A model generated the notes under the pieces. It worked only from the letters and a program-made list of their open reading frames with translations, did no database searches and was not told the origin of the DNA. The translations under genes and the position numbers were made by a program. A stretch of DNA of 6,511 nucleotides from Patescibacteria group bacterium (GTDB taxonomy: Bacteria; Patescibacteriota; Microgenomatia; UM-FILTER-40-11), in NCBI GenBank assembly GCA_023473205.1, contig JAMCYY010000095.1:2438-8948 (forward strand). The letters run 5' to 3'. Below are positions 1-6,511 of this stretch, in pieces. Position 1 is the stretch's first letter; each line of letters opens with the position of its first letter.

Positions 1-1105
1 GCTGAAATTTTAAAATATTTCCTCTTTGAGACAATAAAGAAAGAATATAAGGAAATAAAATTAAAAATACCCCTCCTCCCATAAACAAATATTGAACGAA
101 TATCCGGGTAAATTTTTCCTGGTGTTCAAGGATTTTCTTAACAAAGGTAAAAATTATAAAAACAAATAAACTAATAGCGACAAAAATACTGCTAAAAACT
201 ACATAGGCGCTGAGAACGGCAGCCAAGAGATAAATCTTGACGTCCTTTGCCTTCATCAGCAAATTAACCACCAAAAGAGAAATCATCACCGCTAGTAAAT
301 GTTGAGGAACCCAAATTATGGCTGTAGGGAAAGAAGTAATTTGCAATAAAGTTTTCAAGTGGCTGATCCATATTTCAATGTGAATTATCCCCTGCCTTTG
401 GCCCCAATAAATAAGTGTCGGCACAATATCCCAACCAAAACCAACGGTAGCAAAAATTAACGCAATTACCCGGCCAAGGTTCTCAGAAATTGTTTTCTTT
501 ATTAGAAAAGAAGTCAAAAATAAATAAAGTAAAACAGTAATCAAAAAATGAATGTAAAAAGCAAACTTAAAATCAAGGTTGGTTATTAAGCTGGCAACCG
601 CTGGCAAAATATACCACCCGTAATAGTAAGATAAAGTTGCTTGGGGAAAATAAGGGTGAAATGGAGGAACACCGGTTTCCTTAATGGCGGTAACCACAAA
701 TAAATGTTTAAAAGCATCAAAGACTCCTGGAAAACGAAAAAACTGGTAACCATCAATCCAAACTGGTTTAATTAAAGGATAATACAAAAAAGCCGTTATA
801 AATAAAATCAAGAAAGCAATTAATCCGAAAGTTATTTTATAAACATTACTGCCCGATTCTCCGTATAGCTCAAAATTTATCTTTTTTGCAATAAAGAAAA
901 AAAACAGATTAAAAGCCAAGCCAGCTGTAATTAATAATTGGGGATTTAATTTAAAAAGCCAAAGAAGCCAAAACCAAAGAAGGCTATTAAGGACAAAAGA
1001 AATCAGTACTGCCAGGCCAATTTTTTTTAAATTAAAATTCTTTAAGAAAAAAACTCCCGGAAAAAGGTATAAAGAAATAATAAATAAAGCTTTAAAAATT
1101 ATCAT
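1..1105 (-). CDS. Large multi-spanning membrane protein, YYY-motif/DUF2298-like (partial, 3' end outside window)
   Basis: A continuous frame of 368 codons runs from ATG 1105 to the left edge with no stop. The start is firm: an in-frame TAA lies at 1121-1123, and none of the codons between is ATG, GTG or TTG. The ATG shares one base with the TAA of the previous gene (TAATG), with a weak purine run (AAAGAA) seven bases upstream. The protein begins MIIFKALFIISLYLFPG and has about ten membrane segments in the visible part. Three or four helices (1-75) precede a helix at about 91-110. Then comes a probable outer loop with W116-I-D118, D130-x-x-H133, GVPPFHPYFPQ (145-155) and S159-YYYGWYILPA (to 169). 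Further on is IIWVPQHLLAV (263-273). The PP...YYY segment resembles DUF2298 ('Chlor_Arch_YYY') and related GT-C-like proteins, as recognised by eye only. The sequence after residue 368 is missing. Function is unknown; the context suggests envelope glycan work. Confidence 0.8.
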   Translation of the reverse strand, partial: MIIFKALFIISLYLFPGVFFLKNFNLKKIGLAVLISFVLNSLLWFWLLWLFKLNPQLLITAGLAFNLFFFFIAKKINFELYGESGSNVYKITFGLIAFLILFITAFLYYPLIKPVWIDGYQFFRFPGVFDAFKHLFVVTAIKETGVPPFHPYFPQATLSYYYGWYILPAVASLITNLDFKFAFYIHFLITVLLYLFLTSFLIKKTISENLGRVIALIFATVGFGWDIVPTLIYWGQRQGIIHIEIWISHLKTLLQITSFPTAIIWVPQHLLAVMISLLVVNLLMKAKDVKIYLLAAVLSAYVVFSSIFVAISLFVFIIFTFVKKILEHQEKFTRIFVQYLFMGGGVFLILFPYILSLLSQRGNILKFQ

Positions 1106-1123
1106 TAAAAAATTCTTTTTTTA
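1103..1123 (-). other. TAATG stop/start junction between YfhO paralog 2 and the YYY-type gene
   Basis: The stop TAA (1107-1105) and the next ATG (1105-1103) share one base, a classic termination-reinitiation arrangement. AAAAAAAGAA upstream is the only ribosome-binding-like element. In the downstream frame the previous stop is at 1121-1123, so this ATG is the sole credible start. Confidence 0.8.
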
Positions 1124-3444
1124 ACCATTAGGGGTAAGACCATTACCGCTAATAATAAACCTAAAGCTAAAAGCATTAAACCCATTCTATACGAGTTTGG
1201 AAAATAAACAAAGTTCACCAGATGTTCCCCTTTAGGAACAATCACGGCCCTTAGATTAAAGTCTGCTCTTAAAACTTTAGTCTTTTGTCCGTCAATGGTA
1301 GCTAGCCAGCCGGGATCATAAGTATCAGTTAATAATAATAAAGCGGGATCTTCGGAAATAGTTTTAATCTCTAAGTGATTATCATCTTCTTTTAGGAATT
1401 TCACTTCCCCACTAAAAATAAAATTATCATTATTAACCAAGCCCTCGGGAATTTCGGCCAAGACAACTTCTTTATGCAAATCAATCCCAAGCATTCGATT
1501 GGCAATTTCTAAATCATTTTTAGCGACAAAATACTTACCGGTCAAAAAAGCTCGAGGAAAAACATTTGTATTTTCATAAATTTTTGTTTTTCCAGAATTA
1601 TAAAGCAATTGCAGCTTAGAGCTGGTAATTTCCGTTAAGGAATAAATGTATCTCACCCCTAAAAGATCAATCATTGGCGAATTAAATTCTGTTTGGAAAA
1701 TTGTCCGCGGAAAACCTTGCAAATTAGTTAATGGAGATGTTTTATTAGCCAAGGCCACTAACTGCCCTGAGCGTTGGTCATAAATTGAGGCATAACCATT
1801 AATCGTCTTCAGCCCGTATGGAATATTGGCATTCACCGGCAACATTTCCCGATCTAAAGTAAGAAAACGGTAGTTATCTTTATTTTTATTTAAAATTTCA
1901 ACTTGCGGGTAAACAAGGTCTGCCTCTACAAAACCATTATATTTAATCCCCTCCCTTAAAAGCTCTAAAGATGATAAAAGAAGAATAAAAACCAAACCAA
2001 TTGTTTTTATTTTAGAAAAAAGATTTATCAGTAATAAAACGATACTTGAGACAAAAATAAACAGACAAGGGAAAAAAAGGTTCCTCGAAGTAACGGACAA
2101 ACGCTCCCCTTCCAAAGTAAGAAAAGCAAACGAAAAAAGAAGCAATAAAAATTCATAAAGAATAAATATAGGACCAACAATCTTTGAAAAATTGTTGACA
2201 TTTTTTTCTTTGAGTAAAGAAATAAAATAATCAAAACCAAAACTGGCCAAAACGGCTAAAGCTAAAACAGTAACCCAAGTCATCTTGATTGGTGAAACTG
2301 AAGAAATAAAGGGAAGATTGATCATTCTTAAAAACCTATTGAATGGCGTATCCAACATTAACAAAAAAAGAAAGAAAGAAAATAGCCACCAAAAAGTGAC
2401 TTCTTTCTTTTTTAACAAAAAAAACAGGGAATAAAAAACAAAAAGTAGACCAATGATCCCGATTGCCGGAGTGTCAGAAAAATAAAAATTGGAATGAAAG
2501 TTATTAGTTGCCGCATGGCCAAAAAAGTCAGGCGCAAGCATCATGGTTAAATTTTCCCAGGGAATAAAAAAAGCCTCTGAACTTGAGACGCCAAACTGGT
2601 TTTCATCTCTGACCACTTTTCGGGAAAGCTCGGCAAAAGGTAATGACTGTGGTGCTGACAAGAAAAAAGCAATTAACAAGCTGAAAATTATCAGCAGGCT
2701 TTTATTTCCGAAAAGCGGACGGATTTTAAAAATTGAGTAAAAGGTTATCACTATCAGACTATAAATTGCCGGTGGAGGATAACCAGCTAAAAGGGTCATT
2801 AGTACACTAAAGGCAAGGCAAACTGCCCACCTTCCCTTACCTGTTTCGTCAATCTTATTAATCAAGGCTAAAGATAAAGGCAGCCAAAGAGCCGTATGCC
2901 CATCAATTCCCAGTTCTAAATGATTCATCATCACTAAAGAAAAACCATAAAGGGTCCCTAAAAAAAGTGAGGCCAAACGTGATCTTTGTAAACTGCGTCC
3001 TAAAGCATAAGCAAAAAGTCCGGCTAAAAGTGGCTGACAAAAAATATATAAACTCCAGGCATCCAAGTGAGGTAAAACAAAAAAAAGGATATTAAAAGGA
3101 TAAAACACCGCTGCTTGCAAGTTGGCTAAAAGCGGCATCCCCATCATAATATAGGGATTCCAAAACGGCAAAGATCCTGTCTTCATTTGATCAATGGCTA
3201 AGAGCCGCCAGGGTAAAGTTTGTAAAATCCCATCAAAAATTTGAAAATTTTTAATGGGATAGCCAGCAATCCTTCCTCCCCAAATTTGATCTTTCCAGGG
3301 ATAATAGTGGCCAATAAGAATGTCCCCGGGAATCGGCAGCCAATGTTTCAAAATAAACGGTTTAAACAAAACAGCCGTCAGCAGTCCGAAAAAAAGAAAA
3401 GGCAAAAGAAAAATTAGAGCTTTTTTGAAAGAAGTTTTTTCCAT
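1105..3444 (-). CDS. YfhO-family GT-C membrane protein, paralog 2 (779 aa)
   Basis: This complete membrane protein has the same architecture as the gene before it. N-terminal helix about 11-33, then W35-LPIPGDI, Y48-P-W50, the intact S91-LPFWNPY98 motif, GMPLLANLQAAVFYP (102-116), D181-GHTALWLPL (to 190) and A304-PDFFGHAATNNF (to 316). The core of about a dozen helices is followed by a soluble domain (about 500-750) with YGLKTINGYASIYDQRSG (543-560), LLGVRYIYS (594-602), FPRAFLTGKYFVAKND (629-644) and PGWLATIDGQ (711-720). A C-terminal helix (about 753-773) and the basic tail KKRIF end it. Because it keeps the LPxWNPY and HTALWLPL signatures, it is the more canonical of the two. Start: an in-frame TAA at 3451-3453, two codons upstream, makes ATG 3444 the first possible start; the preceding AAAGGT is too close to be a normal Shine-Dalgarno. 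The start lies 31 bp inside the previous gene, suggesting coupled translation. Likely role: transfer of a lipid-linked sugar to an envelope acceptor. The substrate cannot be told from sequence. Confidence 0.9.
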   Translation of the reverse strand: MEKTSFKKALIFLLPFLFFGLLTAVLFKPFILKHWLPIPGDILIGHYYPWKDQIWGGRIAGYPIKNFQIFDGILQTLPWRLLAIDQMKTGSLPFWNPYIMMGMPLLANLQAAVFYPFNILFFVLPHLDAWSLYIFCQPLLAGLFAYALGRSLQRSRLASLFLGTLYGFSLVMMNHLELGIDGHTALWLPLSLALINKIDETGKGRWAVCLAFSVLMTLLAGYPPPAIYSLIVITFYSIFKIRPLFGNKSLLIIFSLLIAFFLSAPQSLPFAELSRKVVRDENQFGVSSSEAFFIPWENLTMMLAPDFFGHAATNNFHSNFYFSDTPAIGIIGLLFVFYSLFFLLKKKEVTFWWLFSFFLFLLMLDTPFNRFLRMINLPFISSVSPIKMTWVTVLALAVLASFGFDYFISLLKEKNVNNFSKIVGPIFILYEFLLLLFSFAFLTLEGERLSVTSRNLFFPCLFIFVSSIVLLLINLFSKIKTIGLVFILLLSSLELLREGIKYNGFVEADLVYPQVEILNKNKDNYRFLTLDREMLPVNANIPYGLKTINGYASIYDQRSGQLVALANKTSPLTNLQGFPRTIFQTEFNSPMIDLLGVRYIYSLTEITSSKLQLLYNSGKTKIYENTNVFPRAFLTGKYFVAKNDLEIANRMLGIDLHKEVVLAEIPEGLVNNDNFIFSGEVKFLKEDDNHLEIKTISEDPALLLLTDTYDPGWLATIDGQKTKVLRADFNLRAVIVPKGEHLVNFVYFPNSYRMGLMLLALGLLLAVMVLPLMVKKRIF

Positions 3445-3453
3445 ACCTTTTTA
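3414..3453 (-). other. 31-bp overlap between the two YfhO genes
   Basis: The last ten codons of the first YfhO gene (lysine-rich, ending LLSKKL and TAA at 3414-3416) are also read in another frame as the first codons of the second (MEKTSFKKAL). In the second frame an in-frame TAA at 3451-3453 sits two codons before ATG 3444, giving TAA-AAA-GGT-ATG. The long overlap is therefore real and not an over-extended start. No well-spaced Shine-Dalgarno is visible. Confidence 0.8.
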
Positions 3454-5801
3454 TAAAGACAGAAAATAAATAAAAGTAGCCAATTTGCCAAAGCCACCAG
3501 AGAAATTACTGCACCGTAAAGAAAACTTTTTGGCTTGTATTCAAAAGTCACCAAATGACGCCCGGCATCAACCCAAACTGATTGAAAGGTATAATTTGCC
3601 CGCCAAATTTTTGTTGGTTGGCCATCAACAGTTGCCAGCCAGCCAGGAAAATAATTATTCCCTAAAAAGAGGAAACCCGGGCCAGAATTTTCAGTTAAAA
3701 GGATAATTTTATTGGCTTCATATTCTAACCAAGTAATTTTATTAGTTAAAGGAACATCTGAGAGATTTTTTTTAGGAAAATCTACCAAGATAATGGATTG
3801 ACTAAAATCATTTTTTTCTGCTAACAAAGGAAAATTTCGATCATTTTGGCTGACGAGATAGTCGGTAGCATAAAATGCCCGTGGCAAAGCTAACTTATCT
3901 TTTAAAACCACCACTGTTTTGTCCTCAAAAACAGATTCAAAACGAGAAGTTTTAAAAACAGGAGGAATTTCTCCCAAAGGGGTATATCGTCCAAGATTAT
4001 CCGTTTTTTTAGCCAAAACAAAACGATTATTGAAAAGAGGATAAAGTGGAGAGCTCCAATTATTAATAAATTGTACTCGGGCAATTTTTTCTTCCACCTT
4101 CCCTGCTTTTAAGACAGAAATATATTCCCCCATTTGTTTAGGTAACAAAGCATCATAACCAGAAGCCGCCTCGAGGCCATAAGGCATAAGAAAATTTTGA
4201 GGAATAACGTCACCAATTTCAATTCGAAACGGTTCTTTGTTTTTTTCTTTTTCTTTAAGCAAATAGTCAATCACTGGGGTCCGGGGAAAAATAAACTCTT
4301 TCTTAGAAAAAGGGAGATATTTCTTGGCAGAATACAATAATTGAAAACTAACGATCAAAAGAACACCAGAAATTCCGTAAAAGCGTAATTTTCGATAACG
4401 GTTTAATCCCCAAATAAGTAAACTGGAAGCACTTAAACAGGCTAAAGGCAAGAGTAAATTTTTTCGAGCCACCTGACGATAAAACGGATTTGTAATTGAA
4501 GCTGAAATTATTACCGCCAATCCCAACAAAAGAAAAAGCAAACCAAGGATTAGAAATAGTTTTTTTTCATTCACCTTCTCTTTAATTATCTTTTCCATTC
4601 CATAAGCACTTAAGATCGCTAAAGATAAATCAGTAATAAATAAAGCTCTGGAGGCAACGCCGCCGGAAAGAAAAAAAACTTTTTCTAAAAAATGACCCAA
4701 GGGATTGTCGAAAATCATGATCAAAGAAAAGATTAAACAACTAGTCCAGAAAAAAACATTTTTATCTTTGCGAAAAAAGGTAAGTGCTAAAAAAGCAAAA
4801 ATTAAAGTTCCTGTTCCAACAAAAAAATAAAAATTATCATAAAAACCTTTACCAAAATAATTACCGGTAGCAGGATTACCAAAAAAATCAGGGGCTAAAA
4901 CAGTAAGCAAATTAGACAGTGGTAAATGAGAAGCACTCGCCGCCATCACTGAAGGATCATTAAGACGGATAGAAAGATTGGTTAACTCAAACCCTGGCAG
5001 CAATTGGATAGCGGAAAGAAGAACTCCCAAGAAAGTGGCTAAAAATAAATAGAAATATTTACTGAAAATAAATTTTTTGTTTTGTATTTCCGGAATAACA
5101 TAAAAAAATAAAGTATATAAAAGAAAAATTATGGCGCTATAAATTACCAGGGGAAAATATCCGGAAAAAATTTGAAAAGCCAATAGAAGTGAAAGCAAAA
5201 GAAACCAAAAACCCTTTTTTCCGCTTAAAATTTTATCAAGAGCTAAAAGGATTAAAACAAAAAATAAAACCGTATGTCCGTGGACATTATATTCTAACCA
5301 AGCAATCTGAAAACCGGAAAGACCAAAGGTAAGACTCCCAAGTAAAGAAGGTAACTTGCCTAATTTTTTTTGACGAAGAAATAAATAGAAAAAAATCATT
5401 GTCAATAAAGGCGAAAGCATCACCCCGGCTGACCAGGCAAGAGCTTTAGGCAAAAAAAGGAAAAACAAATTGACATAGGAAAAAACCGCGGATTGAAAAT
5501 TGGCTAAAAGCGGCATACCACCAAAATAATAAGGATTCCGGCTGGTGTCCCGGAAGCTCTTAAGCTGATCAATAACAAAAGAGCGCCAAGGATATAAAAG
5601 TGAAGGAATGTCACTTAACAAGGGATTTTTAACCGGGACACCAGCCGGAAAACCCCATTTATAATCCAACCAGGGAAAATAAACCCCGGTAATAATATCC
5701 GCAGGAATAGGCAACCAACCCTTAGACCAAAAAGGGAAAAATAAAATTATCCAAATCAAAATAATGTAAAAAAATGGCCCAAGAAATTTAAATCGTTTCA
5801 T
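3414..5801 (-). CDS. YfhO-family GT-C membrane protein, paralog 1 (795 aa)
   Basis: This is a complete polytopic membrane protein, probably an envelope glycosyltransferase using a polyprenyl-phosphate sugar on the outer face. The N-terminal helix (about 8-27) leads to the extracytoplasmic segment W29-LPIPADI, Y41-F-P-W44, followed by N89-P-Y, then GGMPLLANFQSAVF (94-107). H174-G-H-T177 and A303-PDFFGNPATGNY (to 315) follow, within a core of roughly a dozen helices. A soluble extracytoplasmic domain (about 500-755) contains the typical YfhO elements YGLEAASGYD (541-550), LPRAFYATDYLV (639-650) and PGWLATVDGQ (719-728). A last helix (about 762-782) and a lysine-rich tail end the protein. Start: an in-frame TAA at 5808-5810 lies two codons upstream, which fixes ATG 5801. 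The only Shine-Dalgarno-like sequence is the purine run AAGAAGAG directly against the ATG. Odd: residues 82-88 (SFRDTSR) replace the usual xPxW before NPY. B. subtilis YfhO acts with CsbB in lipoteichoic acid glycosylation; the substrate here is unknown. Confidence 0.88.
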   Translation of the reverse strand: MKRFKFLGPFFYIILIWIILFFPFWSKGWLPIPADIITGVYFPWLDYKWGFPAGVPVKNPLLSDIPSLLYPWRSFVIDQLKSFRDTSRNPYYFGGMPLLANFQSAVFSYVNLFFLFLPKALAWSAGVMLSPLLTMIFFYLFLRQKKLGKLPSLLGSLTFGLSGFQIAWLEYNVHGHTVLFFVLILLALDKILSGKKGFWFLLLSLLLAFQIFSGYFPLVIYSAIIFLLYTLFFYVIPEIQNKKFIFSKYFYLFLATFLGVLLSAIQLLPGFELTNLSIRLNDPSVMAASASHLPLSNLLTVLAPDFFGNPATGNYFGKGFYDNFYFFVGTGTLIFAFLALTFFRKDKNVFFWTSCLIFSLIMIFDNPLGHFLEKVFFLSGGVASRALFITDLSLAILSAYGMEKIIKEKVNEKKLFLILGLLFLLLGLAVIISASITNPFYRQVARKNLLLPLACLSASSLLIWGLNRYRKLRFYGISGVLLIVSFQLLYSAKKYLPFSKKEFIFPRTPVIDYLLKEKEKNKEPFRIEIGDVIPQNFLMPYGLEAASGYDALLPKQMGEYISVLKAGKVEEKIARVQFINNWSSPLYPLFNNRFVLAKKTDNLGRYTPLGEIPPVFKTSRFESVFEDKTVVVLKDKLALPRAFYATDYLVSQNDRNFPLLAEKNDFSQSIILVDFPKKNLSDVPLTNKITWLEYEANKIILLTENSGPGFLFLGNNYFPGWLATVDGQPTKIWRANYTFQSVWVDAGRHLVTFEYKPKSFLYGAVISLVALANWLLLFIFCLYKKVWKKLLSKKL
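5538..5558 (-). other. Anomalous segment replacing the xPxWNPY motif in YfhO paralog 1
   Basis: Residues 82-88 read S-F-R-D-T-S-R just before N89-P-Y. The paralog has T-G-S-L-P-F-W at the same seven positions. The neighbouring frame of the same bases gives G-T-P-A. Removing one C near 5552 and adding one T near 5540 would restore S-F-G-T-P-A-W-N-P-Y. Whether this is a real change or a sequence error cannot be settled from one sequence. Confidence 0.55.
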
Positions 5802-5810
5802 CTCTTCTTA
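5788..5810 (-). other. 14-bp gene overlap fixing the start of the first YfhO gene
   Basis: The stop TAA of the GT87-like gene (5788-5790) lies inside the first codons of the YfhO gene, which starts at ATG 5801-5799. In the YfhO frame the sequence reads TAA-GAA-GAG-ATG, so no longer N-terminus is possible. The purine run AAGAAGAG touches the ATG with no normal spacer. Initiation therefore probably depends on ribosomes arriving from the upstream gene (inference). Confidence 0.8.
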
Positions 5811-6511
5811 AAATCAGGAAAGCAATCACAGCGGAAAGCCCGGCAAAAATACTTCTCACCAGACTTTTAAATTCAAAAACCGGATAAAAATGATTAAGTG
5901 CCTCCGATAAGTCAGGTGCCTTAATTAAAGAGGGTGAAATTGGGGAAAAAAGGCCTAAGGATAAAGATGGCTCAAAGAGTAAAGTAATTGTTAACCAGCA
6001 AAAAAACAAGCCTAAAGTTAAAATTTTATATTTTGGCCTTTCCACAATAAAGAAAACTAAAAAAGGAGTAATCCATAAAAACCATTGCGGATGATAATGA
6101 GTAAAGGAAAAGAAAACGAGCAAAACTGCTAAAAACCAAGACCATAAATCTTTTTTTTGTTTAAAAGAAAGAGCGAGCAGAAAGACATAAAAAACAACAA
6201 ACCAGGAAAGATATTCAGCGCCGGAAACCATAATTTTAGCAAAAAGCATTTTTTGCGATTGATTTGAAAAAAGGACAGTTTGGCGGAAAACTCCTGACCC
6301 AACAAATGGAGCAATTGATAATAAATAGGGAAGCAAACCTACTAATAATATTTTAATCTTACTCGCCCAGGATTTTCCTTCACTTAGAGCCAGAAAAGGT
6401 AAAAAAAACAAAGGAAACATTTTAAAAGCTCCGCCCAAACCAAGACAAAGGGCTGCCCAATAATTTTTTTTCTTTTTTACCAGAAAAAGTGAAAGCAATG
6501 TTAGAAAAACA
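5788..6511 (-). CDS. GT87/DUF2029-like membrane glycosyltransferase, C-terminal part (5' end outside window)
   Basis: The frame is open to the right edge. A TTG at 6498 could be read as a start, but the codons before it continue without a stop (V-F-L-T-L-L-S), so it is almost certainly an internal Leu. The window holds the last 240 residues. They are very hydrophobic, with about seven or eight membrane segments. Residues 25-40 (GGAFKMFPLFFLPFLA), followed by a basic loop and another helix, match the 'aaalKxfPllllp' pattern of GT87/DUF2029 polyprenyl-phosphate-mannose-type transferases. Residues 138-150 (HYHPQWFLWITPF) match the Q-[WY]-F-L-W-x-x-P motif found near the C-terminus of many GT-C enzymes. 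The catalytic first loop lies upstream and cannot be seen. The tail LRRDETI suggests a cytoplasmic C-terminus. The stop TAA lies inside the next gene (14 bp overlap). The GT-C membrane enzyme call is fairly secure; the exact family and the sugar are not. Confidence 0.75.
   Translation of the reverse strand, partial: VFLTLLSLFLVKKKKNYWAALCLGLGGAFKMFPLFFLPFLALSEGKSWASKIKILLVGLLPYLLSIAPFVGSGVFRQTVLFSNQSQKMLFAKIMVSGAEYLSWFVVFYVFLLALSFKQKKDLWSWFLAVLLVFFSFTHYHPQWFLWITPFLVFFIVERPKYKILTLGLFFCWLTITLLFEPSLSLGLFSPISPSLIKAPDLSEALNHFYPVFEFKSLVRSIFAGLSAVIAFLILRRDETI

Noticed and set aside
1021..1130. T-rich runs that might be a terminator between the YfhO gene and the YYY-type gene
   Set aside because: The genes overlap by one base, the runs encode Lys/Phe codons in frame, and no GC-rich hairpin precedes them.
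2028..2240. Minus-strand frame of 70 codons inside YfhO paralog 2
   Set aside because: It is a shifted reading of hydrophobic codons within a conserved gene. The apparent hydrophobicity follows from the T-rich strand.
2543..2740. Plus-strand frame of 65 codons
   Set aside because: It lies fully inside the conserved coding sequence of the second YfhO gene, has no recognisable domain and no credible ribosome-binding site, and is opposite to the operon.
3485..3706. Plus-strand frame of 73 codons
   Set aside because: It is antisense to the conserved PGWLATVDGQ region and C-terminal domain of the first YfhO protein; it is a by-product of that sequence.
6463..6480. Slippery-looking A-AAA-AAG run followed by A-AAA-AAT in the GT87-like gene, resembling a programmed frameshift site
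   Set aside because: The zero frame continues for over 200 residues with good family motifs. No stem-loop or alternative product is evident, and A-runs are common in this AT-rich DNA.
1..6511. Alternative genetic code with UGA read as Gly or Trp, as in some CPR bacteria
   Set aside because: All four reading frames run without any in-frame TGA, Trp is encoded by TGG throughout, and the three visible stops are TAA.

Overview
The window is AT-rich and contains only coding sequence. It carries one co-directional gene cluster on the minus strand, so the genes run from right to left. In reading order these are: the 3' part of a GT87/DUF2029-like membrane glycosyltransferase (5788-6511, cut by the right edge); a 795-residue YfhO-family membrane protein (3414-5801); a second, paralogous 779-residue YfhO-family protein (1105-3444); and the 5' part of a further large multi-spanning membrane protein with a YYY-type motif (1-1105, cut by the left edge). 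No RNA gene, CRISPR array, mobile element, terminator or origin was found. There is no non-coding gap: each gene overlaps the next by 14, 31 and 1 bp, as in a tightly coupled operon. Its promoter and terminator must lie outside the window.

Organism: the sequence suggests a small-genome bacterium of the Candidate Phyla Radiation (Patescibacteria), most likely Microgenomates-like. The grounds are low G+C, overlapping genes, weak Shine-Dalgarno sequences, and YfhO proteins of a style I associate with that group (an N-terminal LPIPxDI...PW segment, then WNPY...GMPLLANxQxAVF). This is recognition from memory, not a database result. All three visible stops are TAA, and the four frames contain no TGA, so nothing suggests the recoded UGA of some CPR lineages.

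Function: at least three of the four proteins look like GT-C-fold enzymes, which use polyprenyl-phosphate sugars on the outer face of the membrane. The best-studied YfhO protein, from Bacillus subtilis, takes part with CsbB in lipoteichoic acid glycosylation. The simplest reading is a cluster that decorates an envelope glycan, lipid or protein, with the two YfhO paralogs having separate donors or acceptors. No acceptor, flippase or cytoplasmic donor-loading enzyme is visible, so the substrate stays unknown.

Most notable oddities: residues 82-88 of the first YfhO protein have lost the usual xPxWNPY motif in a way that a pair of compensating one-base indels would explain. The two YfhO genes are a diverged tandem pair. 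The fourth gene, which has no stop within the window, encodes an uncharacterised membrane protein with conserved-looking DxxxH, YYY and WVPQH motifs.
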